Positions 1-10,694 are shown, numbered from the stretch's first letter. The stretch: 64,000 nucleotides of DNA from Kovacikia minuta CCNUW1 (GCF_020091585.1 NZ_CP083583.1:124001-188000), one strand, 5' to 3'. Program-made: numbers and translations. Notes: generated by a model not told the origin, from the letters alone.

Positions 1-1254
1 TTCATCAATAATACCAATGCTGCCACTGGAGCCATTCCAAGAGCGGGTCGAGATGCTCAGATTGTGTTTAACGATCGCGTCCGACTCAATCTGCTAACCA
101 GCTTTTCCGGGAAAGATCTGTTAATCACGGGATTACAAGCTTACAACTTTGGGGGTGGTCCCAGTGCCGCATTACCCGGATTTACAACGGGTGGCAGCCT
201 TGCCGGAACCCTGGGCTATGGCGATGTCCTATTTGGGAATGCCAGTAATGTGAGACTGTCCTATGAGCCTCAGTTTCCAACCGTTAATCCATCCAATCTC
301 TCCTTTGTGGGCGGAAACAATAGCGTCAACATTTACAAATTGCTCTACATCTTTCCAATTGCAGATAAATTAACGCTATTTGCTGGAACCAATGCAGAAG
401 TGTCGGACGCATTTCCAGCGATTCTGCCCTTTGCCGGTGAAGGGCAGGGGTCGATCTCCCGCTTTGGTAATTTGCCAGCCGCACAGCGTGTATCCGGAGG
501 GACATCCCAGACTGGATTGGCATCCGCAGCCGGATTCATCTGGACGATTTCAGATGCAGTGGATCTGCGGGCATTGTACGGAGCAGTGCAGGCAAACTTA
601 CCAGCCAATCAGGGCTTTCCCGGTACGCCCTTGGGAGCGGGGATCTTTAACGGGAGTTACATTGCCGCAACCCAACTGACCATTAAGCCTTCCAAGAGCT
701 TTGATATTGGTCTAAATTATGCTCACAGCTATCACCAAATCAACATTTTAGGAACGGGGTTGGCTTCCGCTGACATTGGTTCTGTTTTGTTTGCACCGAA
801 TGCGTCTGAACTAGCCAGAGCGAATGGATCGGCACTGGTTGCGGTTGCGAATCAGGGAATCACACTGGATACTCTCGGCGCAACTGCGGCTTTTCGGATT
901 ACCCCAGCAGTGACGCTGGCAGGCTCATTTACCTATATTTTCAGCGATTTGGTGCGGGTCGATGCATCCACCAATTTTATTAGCTGGTTGGTGGGTGTTC
1001 ATTTCAAAGATCTGCTGACTAAGGGGGGTTCTGCGGGGCTTTTGTTTGGTCGTCCCCTATCTCGAATTGCAACAGGGGGAAGAGCTTTTGCGCCTGAAGA
1101 TGAGACTCCTTACCAGTTGGAAGGGTATATCAATTTCAAGCTGACCGACAACATTAGCGTTACTCCTGGTCTGTTTGTTATTTTCAATCCGGAAGGGTTT
1201 AGTGATAATCCGACGACCTACGTACCCGTGATTCGCACAACGTTTACGTTTTAA
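1..1254 (+). CDS. Iron-uptake/OprB-type outer-membrane porin, C-terminal part
   Basis: Reading frame open from the first base of the window, so the 5' end is missing. The visible ~417 residues are rich in Gly, Ser, Asn and aromatic residues in alternating patterns (for example LTLFAGTNAEVSD, KSFDIGLNYAHSYH), typical of transmembrane beta-strands, and the protein ends in RTTFTF with a C-terminal Phe, the usual outer-membrane-protein insertion signature. The start of the visible part (IPRAGRDAQIVFNDRVRLNL) resembles the barrel region of cyanobacterial SLH-domain porins, often called iron uptake porins (carbohydrate-selective OprB superfamily). The SLH domain and coiled coil would lie upstream of the window. 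It should form a channel in the outer membrane; the substrate is inferred from family only. A hairpin follows about 95 bases after the stop. Confidence 0.8.
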   Translation, partial: FINNTNAATGAIPRAGRDAQIVFNDRVRLNLLTSFSGKDLLITGLQAYNFGGGPSAALPGFTTGGSLAGTLGYGDVLFGNASNVRLSYEPQFPTVNPSNLSFVGGNNSVNIYKLLYIFPIADKLTLFAGTNAEVSDAFPAILPFAGEGQGSISRFGNLPAAQRVSGGTSQTGLASAAGFIWTISDAVDLRALYGAVQANLPANQGFPGTPLGAGIFNGSYIAATQLTIKPSKSFDIGLNYAHSYHQINILGTGLASADIGSVLFAPNASELARANGSALVAVANQGITLDTLGATAAFRITPAVTLAGSFTYIFSDLVRVDASTNFISWLVGVHFKDLLTKGGSAGLLFGRPLSRIATGGRAFAPEDETPYQLEGYINFKLTDNISVTPGLFVIFNPEGFSDNPTTYVPVIRTTFTF

Positions 1255-1348
1255 TGGGTTCCAGGCTGATTATTGGGTAGGGCACAGGTCGGTAAACAAG
1301 TCAGCTTCATATAACCTGCGCTCCAGCCAAGCATGAAAATAAGGAGCC

Positions 1349-1414
1349 AGAATCCAGAAACTAGAAGAGGGCAGCCATTTCGGTTCCTAACTTCTAGCTT
1401 CTGGATTCTATTTT
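1349..1414 (+). terminator. Hairpin, probable terminator of the porin gene
   Basis: A 19-bp stem with one mismatch (arms 1349-1367 and 1391-1409, AGAATCCAGAA... against its complement) is followed by ATTTTGTG. It is built from the same AGAATCCAGAA STRR-like sequence found at 55655-55713. The short T-run is weak for an intrinsic terminator. Confidence 0.5.
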
Positions 1415-1445
1415 GTGTCTAGAAAAATCTAATCGGTAAGGTTGT

Positions 1446-1542
1446 CCCAAATTAAATCGTCTTCGTGGCACATCAACATCCTGTAAGGGCGTTTGGCCAA
1501 ACGCCTCTACCCGATCTGTCGCGTTTTCACTTCAAATTGCTA
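1446..1542. repeat. Dispersed palindromic repeat, family A (copy 1)
   Basis: About 97 bp, flanked by CCAAATTAAA and TTCAAATTG, with a perfect 18-bp palindrome GGCGTTTGGCCAAACGCC at its centre (1488-1505). Related copies at 5768-5867, 17088-17187 and, inverted, 34804-34871. The rest of the 1255-1744 gap holds only the hairpin above and the metY leader. Confidence 0.75.
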
Positions 1543-1729
1543 CGAAAATAGCCAATTTTTATTTCTTGGGGTACTAAAACTTAGTACGGACGATTGGTAT
1601 TACTGCCAACAAAAACTGTATTCCTAATCTTCGTGTAAGTGCCACCCAACTGCTAAAAATCGCTCGACTTACCGTAGAATGGTCTGAGTAATGCTGATTG
1701 TTCGTCTAAACTTGATTCCCACTCTTTGA

Positions 1730-3049
<1,320 letters not shown>

Positions 3050-3098
3050 GTGCAGGGTAAGGGGATGGGTGACAAACAAGTTTTTCTGAATCGGCATC

Positions 3099-4184
3099 AT
3101 GGACTATCGGCATTTCATCTCCGCAGATACTCAGTTCTACCCACTCCAGGATTCATTTCGATTGGAATCGGGTGCAATTCTAAACGGTGTGCAGGTTGCC
3201 TACCGTACCTGGGGACGGTTAAATAGCACACGGGATAATGCGGTGCTGGTATGCCATGCCCTGACCGGGTCGGCAGATGTTGATCGGTGGTGGGAACTGC
3301 TGTTGGGTTCCGGGCGATCTCTCGATCCCGATCTCGATTTCGTTGTATGCAGCAATATTCTTGGGAGCTGCTACGGCACTACTGGTCCCACTTCTATCAA
3401 TCCTGAAACGGGAGTTGCCTATGGCACCACGTTCCCAGCTATCACCATTCGAGATATGGTGCGGTTGCAAGCCGTGTTGCTGGAAGCCTTGGGGGTGAGA
3501 TCGCTGCAATTGGTGGTGGGCGGTTCGTTGGGAGGAATGCAGGTATTAGAATGGGCACTGCTTTATCCAAATCGGGTGCAGGCGATCGCGGTCATTGGTA
3601 CATCCGGTCGCCATTCTGCCTGGTGCATTGGGCTAAGTGAAGCCCAGCGACAGGCAATTTTTGCTGATCCCAACTGGCAAAATGGGGATTACAAGCCAAA
3701 CCAAACCCCCGATCGGGGTTTGGCGATTGCTCGCATGATGGCAATGAGTACGTACCGCTCCTGGGCAAGTTTTTCAGCCCGCTTTGGGCGGCAGATGCAA
3801 ACCAGGGAGACACGCCAGCAGTTTGCGATCGTAGATTATCTCCATCACCAGGGCAGAAAGCTGGTAGAACGGTTTGATGCCAACACTTACATCACCCTCA
3901 CCCACGCTCTCGATAGCCATGATGTAACCCGTCCTGGGCAAACCTATGAAACGGTTTTGCAAAGTATTTCTCAACCAACATTAGTCGTCTCAATCAGCTC
4001 TGATATTTTGTATCCTCCAGCCGAGCAAGAAGAATTGGCAAACCTGATTCCCAATGCAGAGCTACGCCAGTTGGACTCACCCCACGGACATGATGCCTTT
4101 CTGATTGAAACCGCCACAATCAATGATTTGCTCATTCAATTTCGAAATAAGCTTCAGTTACCAGTACTCACGGCTATCCCATGA
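3099..4184 (+). CDS. metX: Homoserine O-acetyltransferase
   Basis: Transfers acetyl from acetyl-CoA to homoserine, giving the substrate of MetY just upstream. It is an alpha/beta-hydrolase-fold protein of 361 residues, normal for MetX. Visible family marks are YRTWGRLN near the start, the segment SCYGTTGPTSINPETG, the nucleophile elbow LVVGGSLGGMQVLEW with the serine at residue 143, the acid-containing segment SSDILYPP and the terminal histidine in DSPHGHDAFLIE. The serine elbow and the C-terminal His complete the expected triad. No strong ribosome-binding site is visible before the ATG. Some family members use succinyl-CoA, which cannot be excluded from sequence alone. Downstream the convergent VOC gene ends 63 bases away. 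Confidence 0.93.
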   Translation: MDYRHFISADTQFYPLQDSFRLESGAILNGVQVAYRTWGRLNSTRDNAVLVCHALTGSADVDRWWELLLGSGRSLDPDLDFVVCSNILGSCYGTTGPTSINPETGVAYGTTFPAITIRDMVRLQAVLLEALGVRSLQLVVGGSLGGMQVLEWALLYPNRVQAIAVIGTSGRHSAWCIGLSEAQRQAIFADPNWQNGDYKPNQTPDRGLAIARMMAMSTYRSWASFSARFGRQMQTRETRQQFAIVDYLHHQGRKLVERFDANTYITLTHALDSHDVTRPGQTYETVLQSISQPTLVVSISSDILYPPAEQEELANLIPNAELRQLDSPHGHDAFLIETATINDLLIQFRNKLQLPVLTAIP

Positions 4185-4247
4185 AAAAACCTGCCCTCTG
4201 TCTTAAAAACAAATCTGTACGCCACCCCCAATAAAACCTACTCTCCC

Positions 4248-5342
4248 CTATTTTTCAACTAACCGCAGGGTATGCCCGTCCGGATCACGAACTAAAATTC
4301 CCTTTCTAAATCCCAGGGTTTTTTCAGGAATTGTGGCAATGTTCGGAGAGATGAATAGGGCTTGATTGTGGCGTAGCTGCTCAACAATCGGTTCTATCTC
4401 TTTCACAACCAGTGTTGTTTGCCAGTGCAATAAATCATTTGATCGGGCATCTAGAGGGAGCGATCGCCCGTCTTTTGGTTCCAAATACTCTAAAAACTCG
4501 ATTCCAGGTCCACTGGTTGAACGTAATCCGCTAATGCGCAATCGTGCGCCTTGCACCTGATTCAGGTGTTCCTGCTCTGTACCATAATTCATACTTTCTC
4601 CTACCCATTTCAACCCCAGCACATTGCGGTAGAATTTAAGGCTTACTTCCGTATTGGCGACCACGATCGCCGTGTGATCAATCCCCAGGAATAGTTGATC
4701 GGTTTGTTTTTGCCATTTGGGATTCCCCTTGCCAGGTGGAAAGTAAATAATCTCCAGATTATGTCCATCTGGGTCCTGGAAGTAAAACGCCCGAATACCC
4801 GCAGCAGCTTTATTCCAATCCGGGATGCGTTGGGGGGCGGTTGAGGCATGCTGAACTTTATACTGGCGTAAGTGCTGGTAGGCTTTATCCATATCGCTAA
4901 CTACGATCGCAATATGTTGAAACCAGCGATCGTTGCTGCGTGAATCAATCGGAATGGGTCGCCCTCTGGGAGTGAGATACTCAGTTAACTCGATCGTCTC
5001 ATTCCCCAGTTGCAATTTAACAATGCGTAACCGCACTCCAAACAATCCTTGCAGTTGTTCATACTCTTTCCCCCAAACTTCTGTGTCTGAAACTTTCTTG
5101 AAACCTAATACACCAATGTAAAAATTGACCGATCGATCCATATCCGAAACAGTCATACCCACAGACTCTACAGCGACTACCGCATTCTCAACGATCTGAG
5201 ATTGAGCGAGCTGGGTGGAAAGCTGCGAGGGGTTTTGTCCAGCTTGCCCGATTGCCTGAAGATGAGAAGTCCCAACAATGACCGCAAAGGTAAGCACAGA
5301 AATGAGCGATCGTTGAAGCATTTTCGTTGGTTGTATACGCAT
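4248..5342 (-). CDS. Exported protein with two VOC (glyoxalase/bleomycin-resistance) domains
   Basis: The 364-residue protein begins with a basic N-terminus and a hydrophobic stretch (LISVLTFAVIVGTSHLQA) that looks like a cleavable signal peptide. Two vicinal-oxygen-chelate domains follow, at about residues 57-205 and 219-363. Both show the family pattern: a start such as VGMTVSDMDRSVNFYIGVLGFK or IDHTAIVVANTEVSLKFYRN, and an end with DPDGHNLEIIYF or DPDGHTLRLVEK. VOC domains bind a metal with His/Glu residues and act on many small molecules, so the reaction cannot be named. Export to the periplasm is unusual for the superfamily and is inferred only from the N-terminus. An alternative start is Met8. 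It is convergent with metX and no operon partner is evident. Confidence 0.8.
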   Translation of the reverse strand: MRIQPTKMLQRSLISVLTFAVIVGTSHLQAIGQAGQNPSQLSTQLAQSQIVENAVVAVESVGMTVSDMDRSVNFYIGVLGFKKVSDTEVWGKEYEQLQGLFGVRLRIVKLQLGNETIELTEYLTPRGRPIPIDSRSNDRWFQHIAIVVSDMDKAYQHLRQYKVQHASTAPQRIPDWNKAAAGIRAFYFQDPDGHNLEIIYFPPGKGNPKWQKQTDQLFLGIDHTAIVVANTEVSLKFYRNVLGLKWVGESMNYGTEQEHLNQVQGARLRISGLRSTSGPGIEFLEYLEPKDGRSLPLDARSNDLLHWQTTLVVKEIEPIVEQLRHNQALFISPNIATIPEKTLGFRKGILVRDPDGHTLRLVEK

Positions 5343-5380
5343 GGGGTAAACCTCACTTCAGAGATGAATGCAGCGGCGCT

Positions 5381-5546
5381 ATTAACCCGGCAACAAAAGA
5401 TAGGACATGCACGCGTAGGGTGCTGTTAGCGTCAGCGTAAGGCACCGAAACTCAGGGGAACCGCGCGTTACGGCGTTGCCTAACGCACGCTACGCAATTG
5501 ATGCAATCCGGTTGTCGCTGCCAAATCTGGATGAACAAAGGTTACC
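5381..5546. repeat. Decayed MITE of the 165-bp family (copy B1)
   Basis: Begins with ATTAACCCGGCAA, the terminal inverted repeat of two better copies (16218-16382 and 30720-30884). It contains the same internal arms, GCGTAGGGTGCTGTTAG and TAACGCACGCTACGC. The right end is degenerate (about 5538-5546, GGTTACC instead of GGTTAAT). Confidence 0.55.
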
Positions 5547-5767
5547 GAATTCATAGGTTTAAGCAAGCAGTACGCTGTGAAATTAATTGTGATGACAGGT
5601 ACACCATGCAGAATGATGGGCACCTAAGGAATCTGGTTTAGAATGCTGATTTTTTGATGGAAGAACGTTTAGCCTGATCTCAGTGAAGTCTCATTTTCTA
5701 GTGGGTTAGAACAGATGTCAGGTGTCAGAGTAAATCAAATGTAAAACGGGTTAGCGATCGCGTAATC

Positions 5768-5867
5768 CCAAATTAAACAGATTCTTGGGCATATCAAGGT
5801 TCGGTTAGGGGCTTGGCAGTGCCAAGCCCCTACAAGCATCTGCTGCGTTTCCAACTCAAATTGGTAT
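5768..5867. repeat. Dispersed palindromic repeat, family A (copy 2, different core)
   Basis: Same outer sequence as copy 1 (CCAAATTAAA ... CAAATTGGTAT) but a different central palindrome: 13-bp arms TAGGGGCTTGGCA and its complement around one base (5806-5832). Confidence 0.7.
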
Positions 5868-5927
5868 CGTGTGGGAGCGCCGGACTTAAAATATTCAAAG
5901 AAAAACCCGGCACTAGAACGCCGATAC

Positions 5928-5994
5928 AGAAACCGGGTTTCTTCTGTGAGATGCTCAAGTTTTGTTGCATATCCTCACCAGAAACCCGGTTTCT
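5928..5994. repeat. REP-like repeat pair AGAAACCGGGTTTCT
   Basis: Two near-palindromic 15-mers, AGAAACCGGGTTTCT (5928-5942) and AGAAACCCGGTTTCT (5980-5994), about 50 bases apart. The same unit, spacer included, recurs at 40627-40697 and in altered form at 57570-57637. Between copy 2 of family A and the small gene at 6188 nothing else is recognisable. Confidence 0.7.
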
Positions 5995-6187
5995 CGAAAT
6001 ACTGTACCGATGCTCTAGACCGGGTTGCCAACGTTGTTCTTACAGAGGGATAGTTTGATTCGTAGGGCTTAGGCATGGTGGCTAAAACCTGCACGGTTTA
6101 AGAGCCAGCATTGGATTGGGATGGGCAATGGAGAGTTAAACTTCCGCGATTTGCGTCAATCCTGATTAAAAAGGATTACACGTCTCT

Positions 6188-6409
6188 TTAAATCGTTTTT
6201 TCCTGATGGTTGAGCTTCCAAATCCGCTCTAATATTTCTCTCTGGCGGCGTTTCTGCACAACTCGATAGCGCTTGTAAAGTAGCACGCTTGCAATTACGG
6301 CAATCGGGAAAGTCAGGATGAAGATGCCAATGGAAGTATCGACGCTTCCACCCGTTGTGGTGGATTTGGGAGAAGCGATCGCGGGTTGGGTATGGGCAAC
6401 AGTTTTCAT
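6188..6409 (-). CDS. Small single-pass membrane protein, function unknown
   Basis: A 73-residue protein. After about 24 polar residues comes one hydrophobic segment (SIGIFILTFPIAVIASVLLY, residues ~25-44), then a strongly basic tail (KRYRVVQKRRQREILERIWK). By the positive-inside rule the tail should be cytoplasmic. It lies on the same strand, 118 bases downstream of the CPBP protease gene, and could be co-transcribed with it. The protein is not recognised. Coding status rests on the coherent membrane/basic-tail layout and the ATG start; a spurious frame remains possible. Confidence 0.5.
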   Translation of the reverse strand: MKTVAHTQPAIASPKSTTTGGSVDTSIGIFILTFPIAVIASVLLYKRYRVVQKRRQREILERIWKLNHQEKTI

Positions 6410-6527
6410 GGGGGCTTTTGAACGTATAGGTTTTCCAAAAAGAAGCTACACAAAGCCCTGCAAAGTTTCCTGGGTAAATCCGGTGATAATCGTCCAGACT
6501 AAGTGTGATTTTGATCAGGAGTGGGAT

Positions 6528-9281
6528 CTATCTGCTCTCCCTGCCCAACTCTGGCGGATGCTTCTTCCAGGGCGATCGTTGCTTGCCACCAAGCAATAGC
6601 CACCAGGCTGATACGGCAATCCAGTGGACTAGCGTAATGGTCCATAGGGAGCCGGTAAACCGATAAACCAGCGTGCAAGCCATCCCCAATAATGTCATCA
6701 GAATCAACAACGGTGTAGAAACAGCGGGATACCAGAATCGCCAGCGCCAGCGGGCATAGAGCCATTGAAACCCAACAAACAACCCCAGAGCCAGCATTGC
6801 CCAACTCCACCAGGCAGATGCGGGCAACCAGTCCAATGGATAGGGAATCAGGAGTACCCGAAACACGTACTCTTGAACCAGCGCAGGCACAAATAGGAAC
6901 CGCAGCAAAGTTCCCAATTGGCGGTACCAGGGATGTTGAGGTTGCCAGTCAAAGAATTCCGTGGAAAAACCCAGCGGTAGGGCGATCGCGCTAAATCCCA
7001 GCAAAATTCCGATCGTTTGGAGCCAATCCAGCCCTGTGGGAATCGTCACTCCCCCCAGAGTGCGGATGACCCCATAGGCAAGTAAGGGTACGTTGGATAG
7101 GGGTAACTTCCATGCTCCCAGGAGCAGGGTTGGTTCCAGGGGAGCAATGCCCGGATCAGTACCCCCAATTTGATTGGGGCGCAGAAACCAGAGGGTTGCG
7201 CCATTGTGCAGAAATAGTTTGGCAAATTCATCGTTGCCCTGACGCGGCATGGCGGTGCGCCAGCTAATCAGTCCAGTTGCCAGGTTCTTGAGCTTGAAAT
7301 TATCGATGCTAATAAATTGATTGCTGTGATGAACGCCAGTCAGCATATCCGCGTTTTGATCCCAATCCCAACGCACAACTCCCATTGGGGTCAGTTGCTG
7401 GGAAAGATCCTGGGCAAGTTTGACCAAGCGCCGGAAGCGATCGGCGTTGGGGTCATCCGGATGCTCCCCCATCCATCGAACGATCTGAGGATTGGCTTCC
7501 ACCTTTTCCCTGAAACGACGGAGTGTAATGAATACTGCTTGAGCCGAATCTTGAACACAAGAGGTGGCAGAAGTAATGCTGGAATCGCCACTGCCATCGC
7601 CAATTCGGTAACGGGCACCGACTAAACTGAGTTCAGCAACCAGTTCGTTAAAGAAAGAAAGTTTGGTGCCGCCAAAATTGTAATCATCGGTCAGGGTATC
7701 CAGCTGAATCAGGGTATCGGAAACCGGACGGGTGCCCATAAAGCCTCGCCGCAAATTGCCCATGTAATTTGCCCAGGTTTGCCCACCCGACAGCATTCCA
7801 TCGACGCCATTGCCATACACTTGGAAATAGTCGTAGCTGAGGATGGGTTCATTGGTGAAGGGATCTGGAACGACTTCTCCAATCCCAAAGGAGAAATGTC
7901 CGGCGTAGGTGCCCGCAACCAATGATTCGTGGGCTGCATGGGTGCCTCCCCGCCCCCCGTAATTATGCAGCACCAGAAAGCGGGTTCCTAGCTTCCAGTT
8001 CGCCTGAGCCGTTGTGGGCGTTTTAGCGTTTGGGTTTACCAACACCGTCTGCACACTGCCCCGACGGGATACGGCATCTTGCCAATTTCCAACGTCGATG
8101 TATCTCAACCCCTGCCTGTAATCGAGGACAACCTGCTGGGGGTTGAGTTGGAAAAGTATCCGTGGCTTCATTGCCTGAACGGTAAACACTCCAGCGTGAT
8201 CCAGCGCGCCGTAAACATACCACCCGGCTACCCCCGCTGGAGATTCTTCCAGGTCACGGGTAGACATGTTAAAGACCCCATCCTTGTCGGGTGGTTGCTG
8301 GGGAATCCGAATCACTTCCCGCGCCCCATCAAACTGCCGTGAAACGGGATTATAGTGCTGCACCTGGAACCGATCGCTGCCACAGGGTGGAGCGCCGGGG
8401 CACTTTTGGGGCAGATCCTGGGGATCTTTGGTTAGCACTGGTTTTAGGATCTTCACCAACCCGTAAAAGCGCCCAGTTTCTTGCAGGGGTTCCCGATTCA
8501 GCCGCAAGGTTGGGGAGTGGGGAGTGGGGGAAGAGTTTTGAGTTTTAAGTTTTGAGTTTTGAATTGAAGCTACATGGGGAGTGGGGAGTAGGGAGTAGGG
8601 AGTAGGGAATGAATTTTCTTCCCCACCTTCCCCACCTTCTGCCCTCTGCCCTCTGCCTTCTGCCTTCTCCTCTGCACTGCCTCCTGCCTCCTGCTCCCTC
8701 CCCCCTTCCTGTACCACCGTTCCCCGTAATACCACCGTCACATCATCATAGGGATGCCCGCCTGCCAGGGATTGGAGCGGTCCAACTTGAGTTCGACCAT
8801 TCAGCCGAATGGGGTTAATCACACCGCTTTTGAATGCCTGCTCTGCTGAGGGCACAAATCGGACATCGCGGGAAGCCGTTTTGACGTATGCCTGCACCTG
8901 GGGGTTATTTTGCCAGGCAAGCCGAACGGTTTGACCCATCAGCGCTTTGGCATTCGCTGGGGCAGATTGAACCTCAAACCATGCCCAATCTGTTTCTTGC
9001 TGGTTTTTTTCAACCTGTTGGTACTCGGCTGCATCTGGCAAGATTAAACGCCCCACCCAGGCATCCACAGGGCGGTAATGGGGAGGAGGGGTTTGGGTAA
9101 GGGGGTAATAGTCTGGTTGGTTGAAGGGGGCTGTAATGGTAGAAGCGTATTGGGAAGGAGGTAGTTGTGCCGCTGCTGCTGGCAACCGAGCATGCAACAG
9201 AACAGCCACGATCGCGCCCAGAACCAGAACCAGGATGAGGCTGAGAGATCGCAGTAGATTGATTTGTGGTTGTTGCCGCAT
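6528..9281 (-). CDS. CPBP (CAAX/Rce1-like) membrane protease with long N-terminal extracytoplasmic region
   Basis: The ATG at 9281 gives ~917 residues; an in-frame TTG at 9329 is less likely. The N-terminus has a signal anchor (LLRSLSLILVLVLGAIVAVLL). A long, mostly soluble region of ~600 residues follows, not recognised as a known domain. The last ~200 residues hold several membrane helices with CPBP-type marks: EYVFR (E-x3-R), aromatic-rich helices, and TLVHW with a candidate catalytic His. CPBP proteins are intramembrane glutamic proteases linked to protein maturation, bacteriocin immunity and related roles; the substrate here is unknown. A low-complexity insert encoded by STRR sequence (about 8508-8715) interrupts the N-terminal region in frame. 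The small membrane protein at 6188-6409 follows on the same strand. The C-terminal assignment is fair; the N-terminal role is open. Confidence 0.68.
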   Translation of the reverse strand: MRQQPQINLLRSLSLILVLVLGAIVAVLLHARLPAAAAQLPPSQYASTITAPFNQPDYYPLTQTPPPHYRPVDAWVGRLILPDAAEYQQVEKNQQETDWAWFEVQSAPANAKALMGQTVRLAWQNNPQVQAYVKTASRDVRFVPSAEQAFKSGVINPIRLNGRTQVGPLQSLAGGHPYDDVTVVLRGTVVQEGGREQEAGGSAEEKAEGRGQRAEGGEGGEENSFPTPYSLLPTPHVASIQNSKLKTQNSSPTPHSPTLRLNREPLQETGRFYGLVKILKPVLTKDPQDLPQKCPGAPPCGSDRFQVQHYNPVSRQFDGAREVIRIPQQPPDKDGVFNMSTRDLEESPAGVAGWYVYGALDHAGVFTVQAMKPRILFQLNPQQVVLDYRQGLRYIDVGNWQDAVSRRGSVQTVLVNPNAKTPTTAQANWKLGTRFLVLHNYGGRGGTHAAHESLVAGTYAGHFSFGIGEVVPDPFTNEPILSYDYFQVYGNGVDGMLSGGQTWANYMGNLRRGFMGTRPVSDTLIQLDTLTDDYNFGGTKLSFFNELVAELSLVGARYRIGDGSGDSSITSATSCVQDSAQAVFITLRRFREKVEANPQIVRWMGEHPDDPNADRFRRLVKLAQDLSQQLTPMGVVRWDWDQNADMLTGVHHSNQFISIDNFKLKNLATGLISWRTAMPRQGNDEFAKLFLHNGATLWFLRPNQIGGTDPGIAPLEPTLLLGAWKLPLSNVPLLAYGVIRTLGGVTIPTGLDWLQTIGILLGFSAIALPLGFSTEFFDWQPQHPWYRQLGTLLRFLFVPALVQEYVFRVLLIPYPLDWLPASAWWSWAMLALGLFVGFQWLYARWRWRFWYPAVSTPLLILMTLLGMACTLVYRFTGSLWTITLVHWIAVSAWWLLLGGKQRSPWKKHPPELGRESR

Positions 9282-9388
9282 GGGCGTCAGGCTATACAGC
9301 ATTGCTAGTATGCACACAAACTTCCGCAAGCAAATCAGACTGTTTCTAAGGAATGGGAAGTCAATAACATCGGCAATTCCAGGCGTCA

Positions 9389-9452
9389 GGGCTTAGCATG
9401 CGGCAGAGATGCTTTCGGTGATGGCGAAGGCTTTTGCCTGCATGCTAAGCCC
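9389..9452. repeat. Long hairpin in the leader region of the IS110 transposase
   Basis: Perfect 13-bp arms GGGCTTAGCATGC (9389-9401) and GCATGCTAAGCCC (9440-9452). The pairing continues inward through GGCA/TGCC after a one-base bulge. It may be part of the IS110 left end or its non-coding RNA, or a host repeat of the GGGGC type. The gap 9282-9698 holds no other recognised feature. Confidence 0.5.
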
Positions 9453-9698
9453 CTTGTGTGTAGGGCAGCTTTCAGCAACAGTAATGAAAGTTGGGTCAGG
9501 TCAAGTGCACTCTGGTATGCCCCTAAGGCTAGCCAAGCCTGGATGTAGATTAGACGCTTTTGCTGACCCTAAGCCCGCTCCAGCCGCTCACCACACTGAA
9601 CAGTATCATAGGGCTGCCCCTGCAGTGGACATGACCCTGGACTGACAAGGAAAGTGGGTTCTGAGGCTGTAAACCCTGGATGGATTGAAGGAGCCTTT

Positions 9699-10694
9699 AT
9701 GTCATCGTCGTCCCCTGTCGTTGATGCTGTATTGGGTTTAGACATTGGCAAAACACGGATTCATGGGGTGTTGCTCTGTGGCACCCAAGCGCTTCGACGC
9801 AAAGCGATCGCCAACACAGTTGCTGGGCACCAAGAATTGCTCGCTTGGTTGAGCCAGCAACGCTTTACCCAGTTACATGCCTGTCTCGAAGCCACCAGCA
9901 CCTATGGGCATGCCATCGCCAAGCAGTTGCATCACGCCGGGTATGGCGTGACGATTGCCAATCCCCAAGCGGTCCATGCTTATGCCCAGAGTCGCTTGAG
10001 TCGCACCAAGACCGATGCGGCTGATGCTCGCTTAATTGCCGAATACTGCCGTGACCTGAAGCCTGAGCTTTGGCAACCACCGGCCCCTGAGGTGGAAGTG
10101 TTGCAAAATCTGATGCGACGGGTGCAGGCCCTCGAGCAGATGATTGGACAGGAAACCAATCGCCTCGAAACGGCTCCCCCTGAGTTGGTAAGCGAGATTA
10201 ACACTCACATCACCTTTATGGAAGACCAACTCAAAGCCTTGCGAGACAAGATTCGAACCCATATCGACCAATTCCCCGGTCTCAAACGGCAACACGAATT
10301 GCTCGATTCGATTCCTGGTATTGGTCCTCACACCGCGGCCCTGATTCTCGCAGAAATCGGCAGTTGGCAGCACTTTGCTTCGGCTCGGCAGTTGGCGGCT
10401 TACGCCGGACTCACGCCCCAGGAAAAAACCTCTGGCACATCGATTCACGGCAAGCCCAGGCTGTGCAAACTTGGTAATGCCCGCTTACGCAAAGCCCTGT
10501 TTCTCCCAGCCCTGTGCCTTTTACGCTGGAGCAAGCCGATTCAAGCTTGGCGCGCACAACTCCTCCAGCGCCACAAAACTAAGCGTCAAGTCGTCGGGGC
10601 CGTGATGCATAAGCTGATTCGCTGGATTTACGGGGTTCTGCACGCCAATAAACCTTTTGACGCCCAGGTCTGCTTCCCAACCTCATCGACTTGA
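9699..10694 (+). CDS. IS110-family transposase (DEDD, RuvC-like)
   Basis: A 331-residue recombinase. The N-terminal DEDD domain shows LGLDIGK (first Asp), CLEATSTYG (Glu) and KTDAADARLIAEY (Asp pair). The C-terminal Transposase_20 domain shows LLDSIPGIGPHTAALILAEIG, AAYAGLTPQEKTSGTS and GNARLRKALF. This is the full IS110 layout and the frame is intact. The ATG at 9699 has AAGGAG about seven bases upstream and is preferred over an earlier in-frame start at 9654. IS110 transposases act with a structured non-coding (bridge) RNA encoded in the element's own flank, so the ~250 bases upstream may be functional. Terminal inverted repeats are not expected and the ends were not fixed; a shared ACAGTATC near 9600 and 10711 is a weak hint. 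Confidence 0.9.
   Translation: MSSSSPVVDAVLGLDIGKTRIHGVLLCGTQALRRKAIANTVAGHQELLAWLSQQRFTQLHACLEATSTYGHAIAKQLHHAGYGVTIANPQAVHAYAQSRLSRTKTDAADARLIAEYCRDLKPELWQPPAPEVEVLQNLMRRVQALEQMIGQETNRLETAPPELVSEINTHITFMEDQLKALRDKIRTHIDQFPGLKRQHELLDSIPGIGPHTAALILAEIGSWQHFASARQLAAYAGLTPQEKTSGTSIHGKPRLCKLGNARLRKALFLPALCLLRWSKPIQAWRAQLLQRHKTKRQVVGAVMHKLIRWIYGVLHANKPFDAQVCFPTSST

Noticed and set aside
8609-8818. Pro/Leu-rich protein on the plus strand within the CPBP gene
   Set aside because: It is the antisense reading of the STRR insertion and has no independent support.
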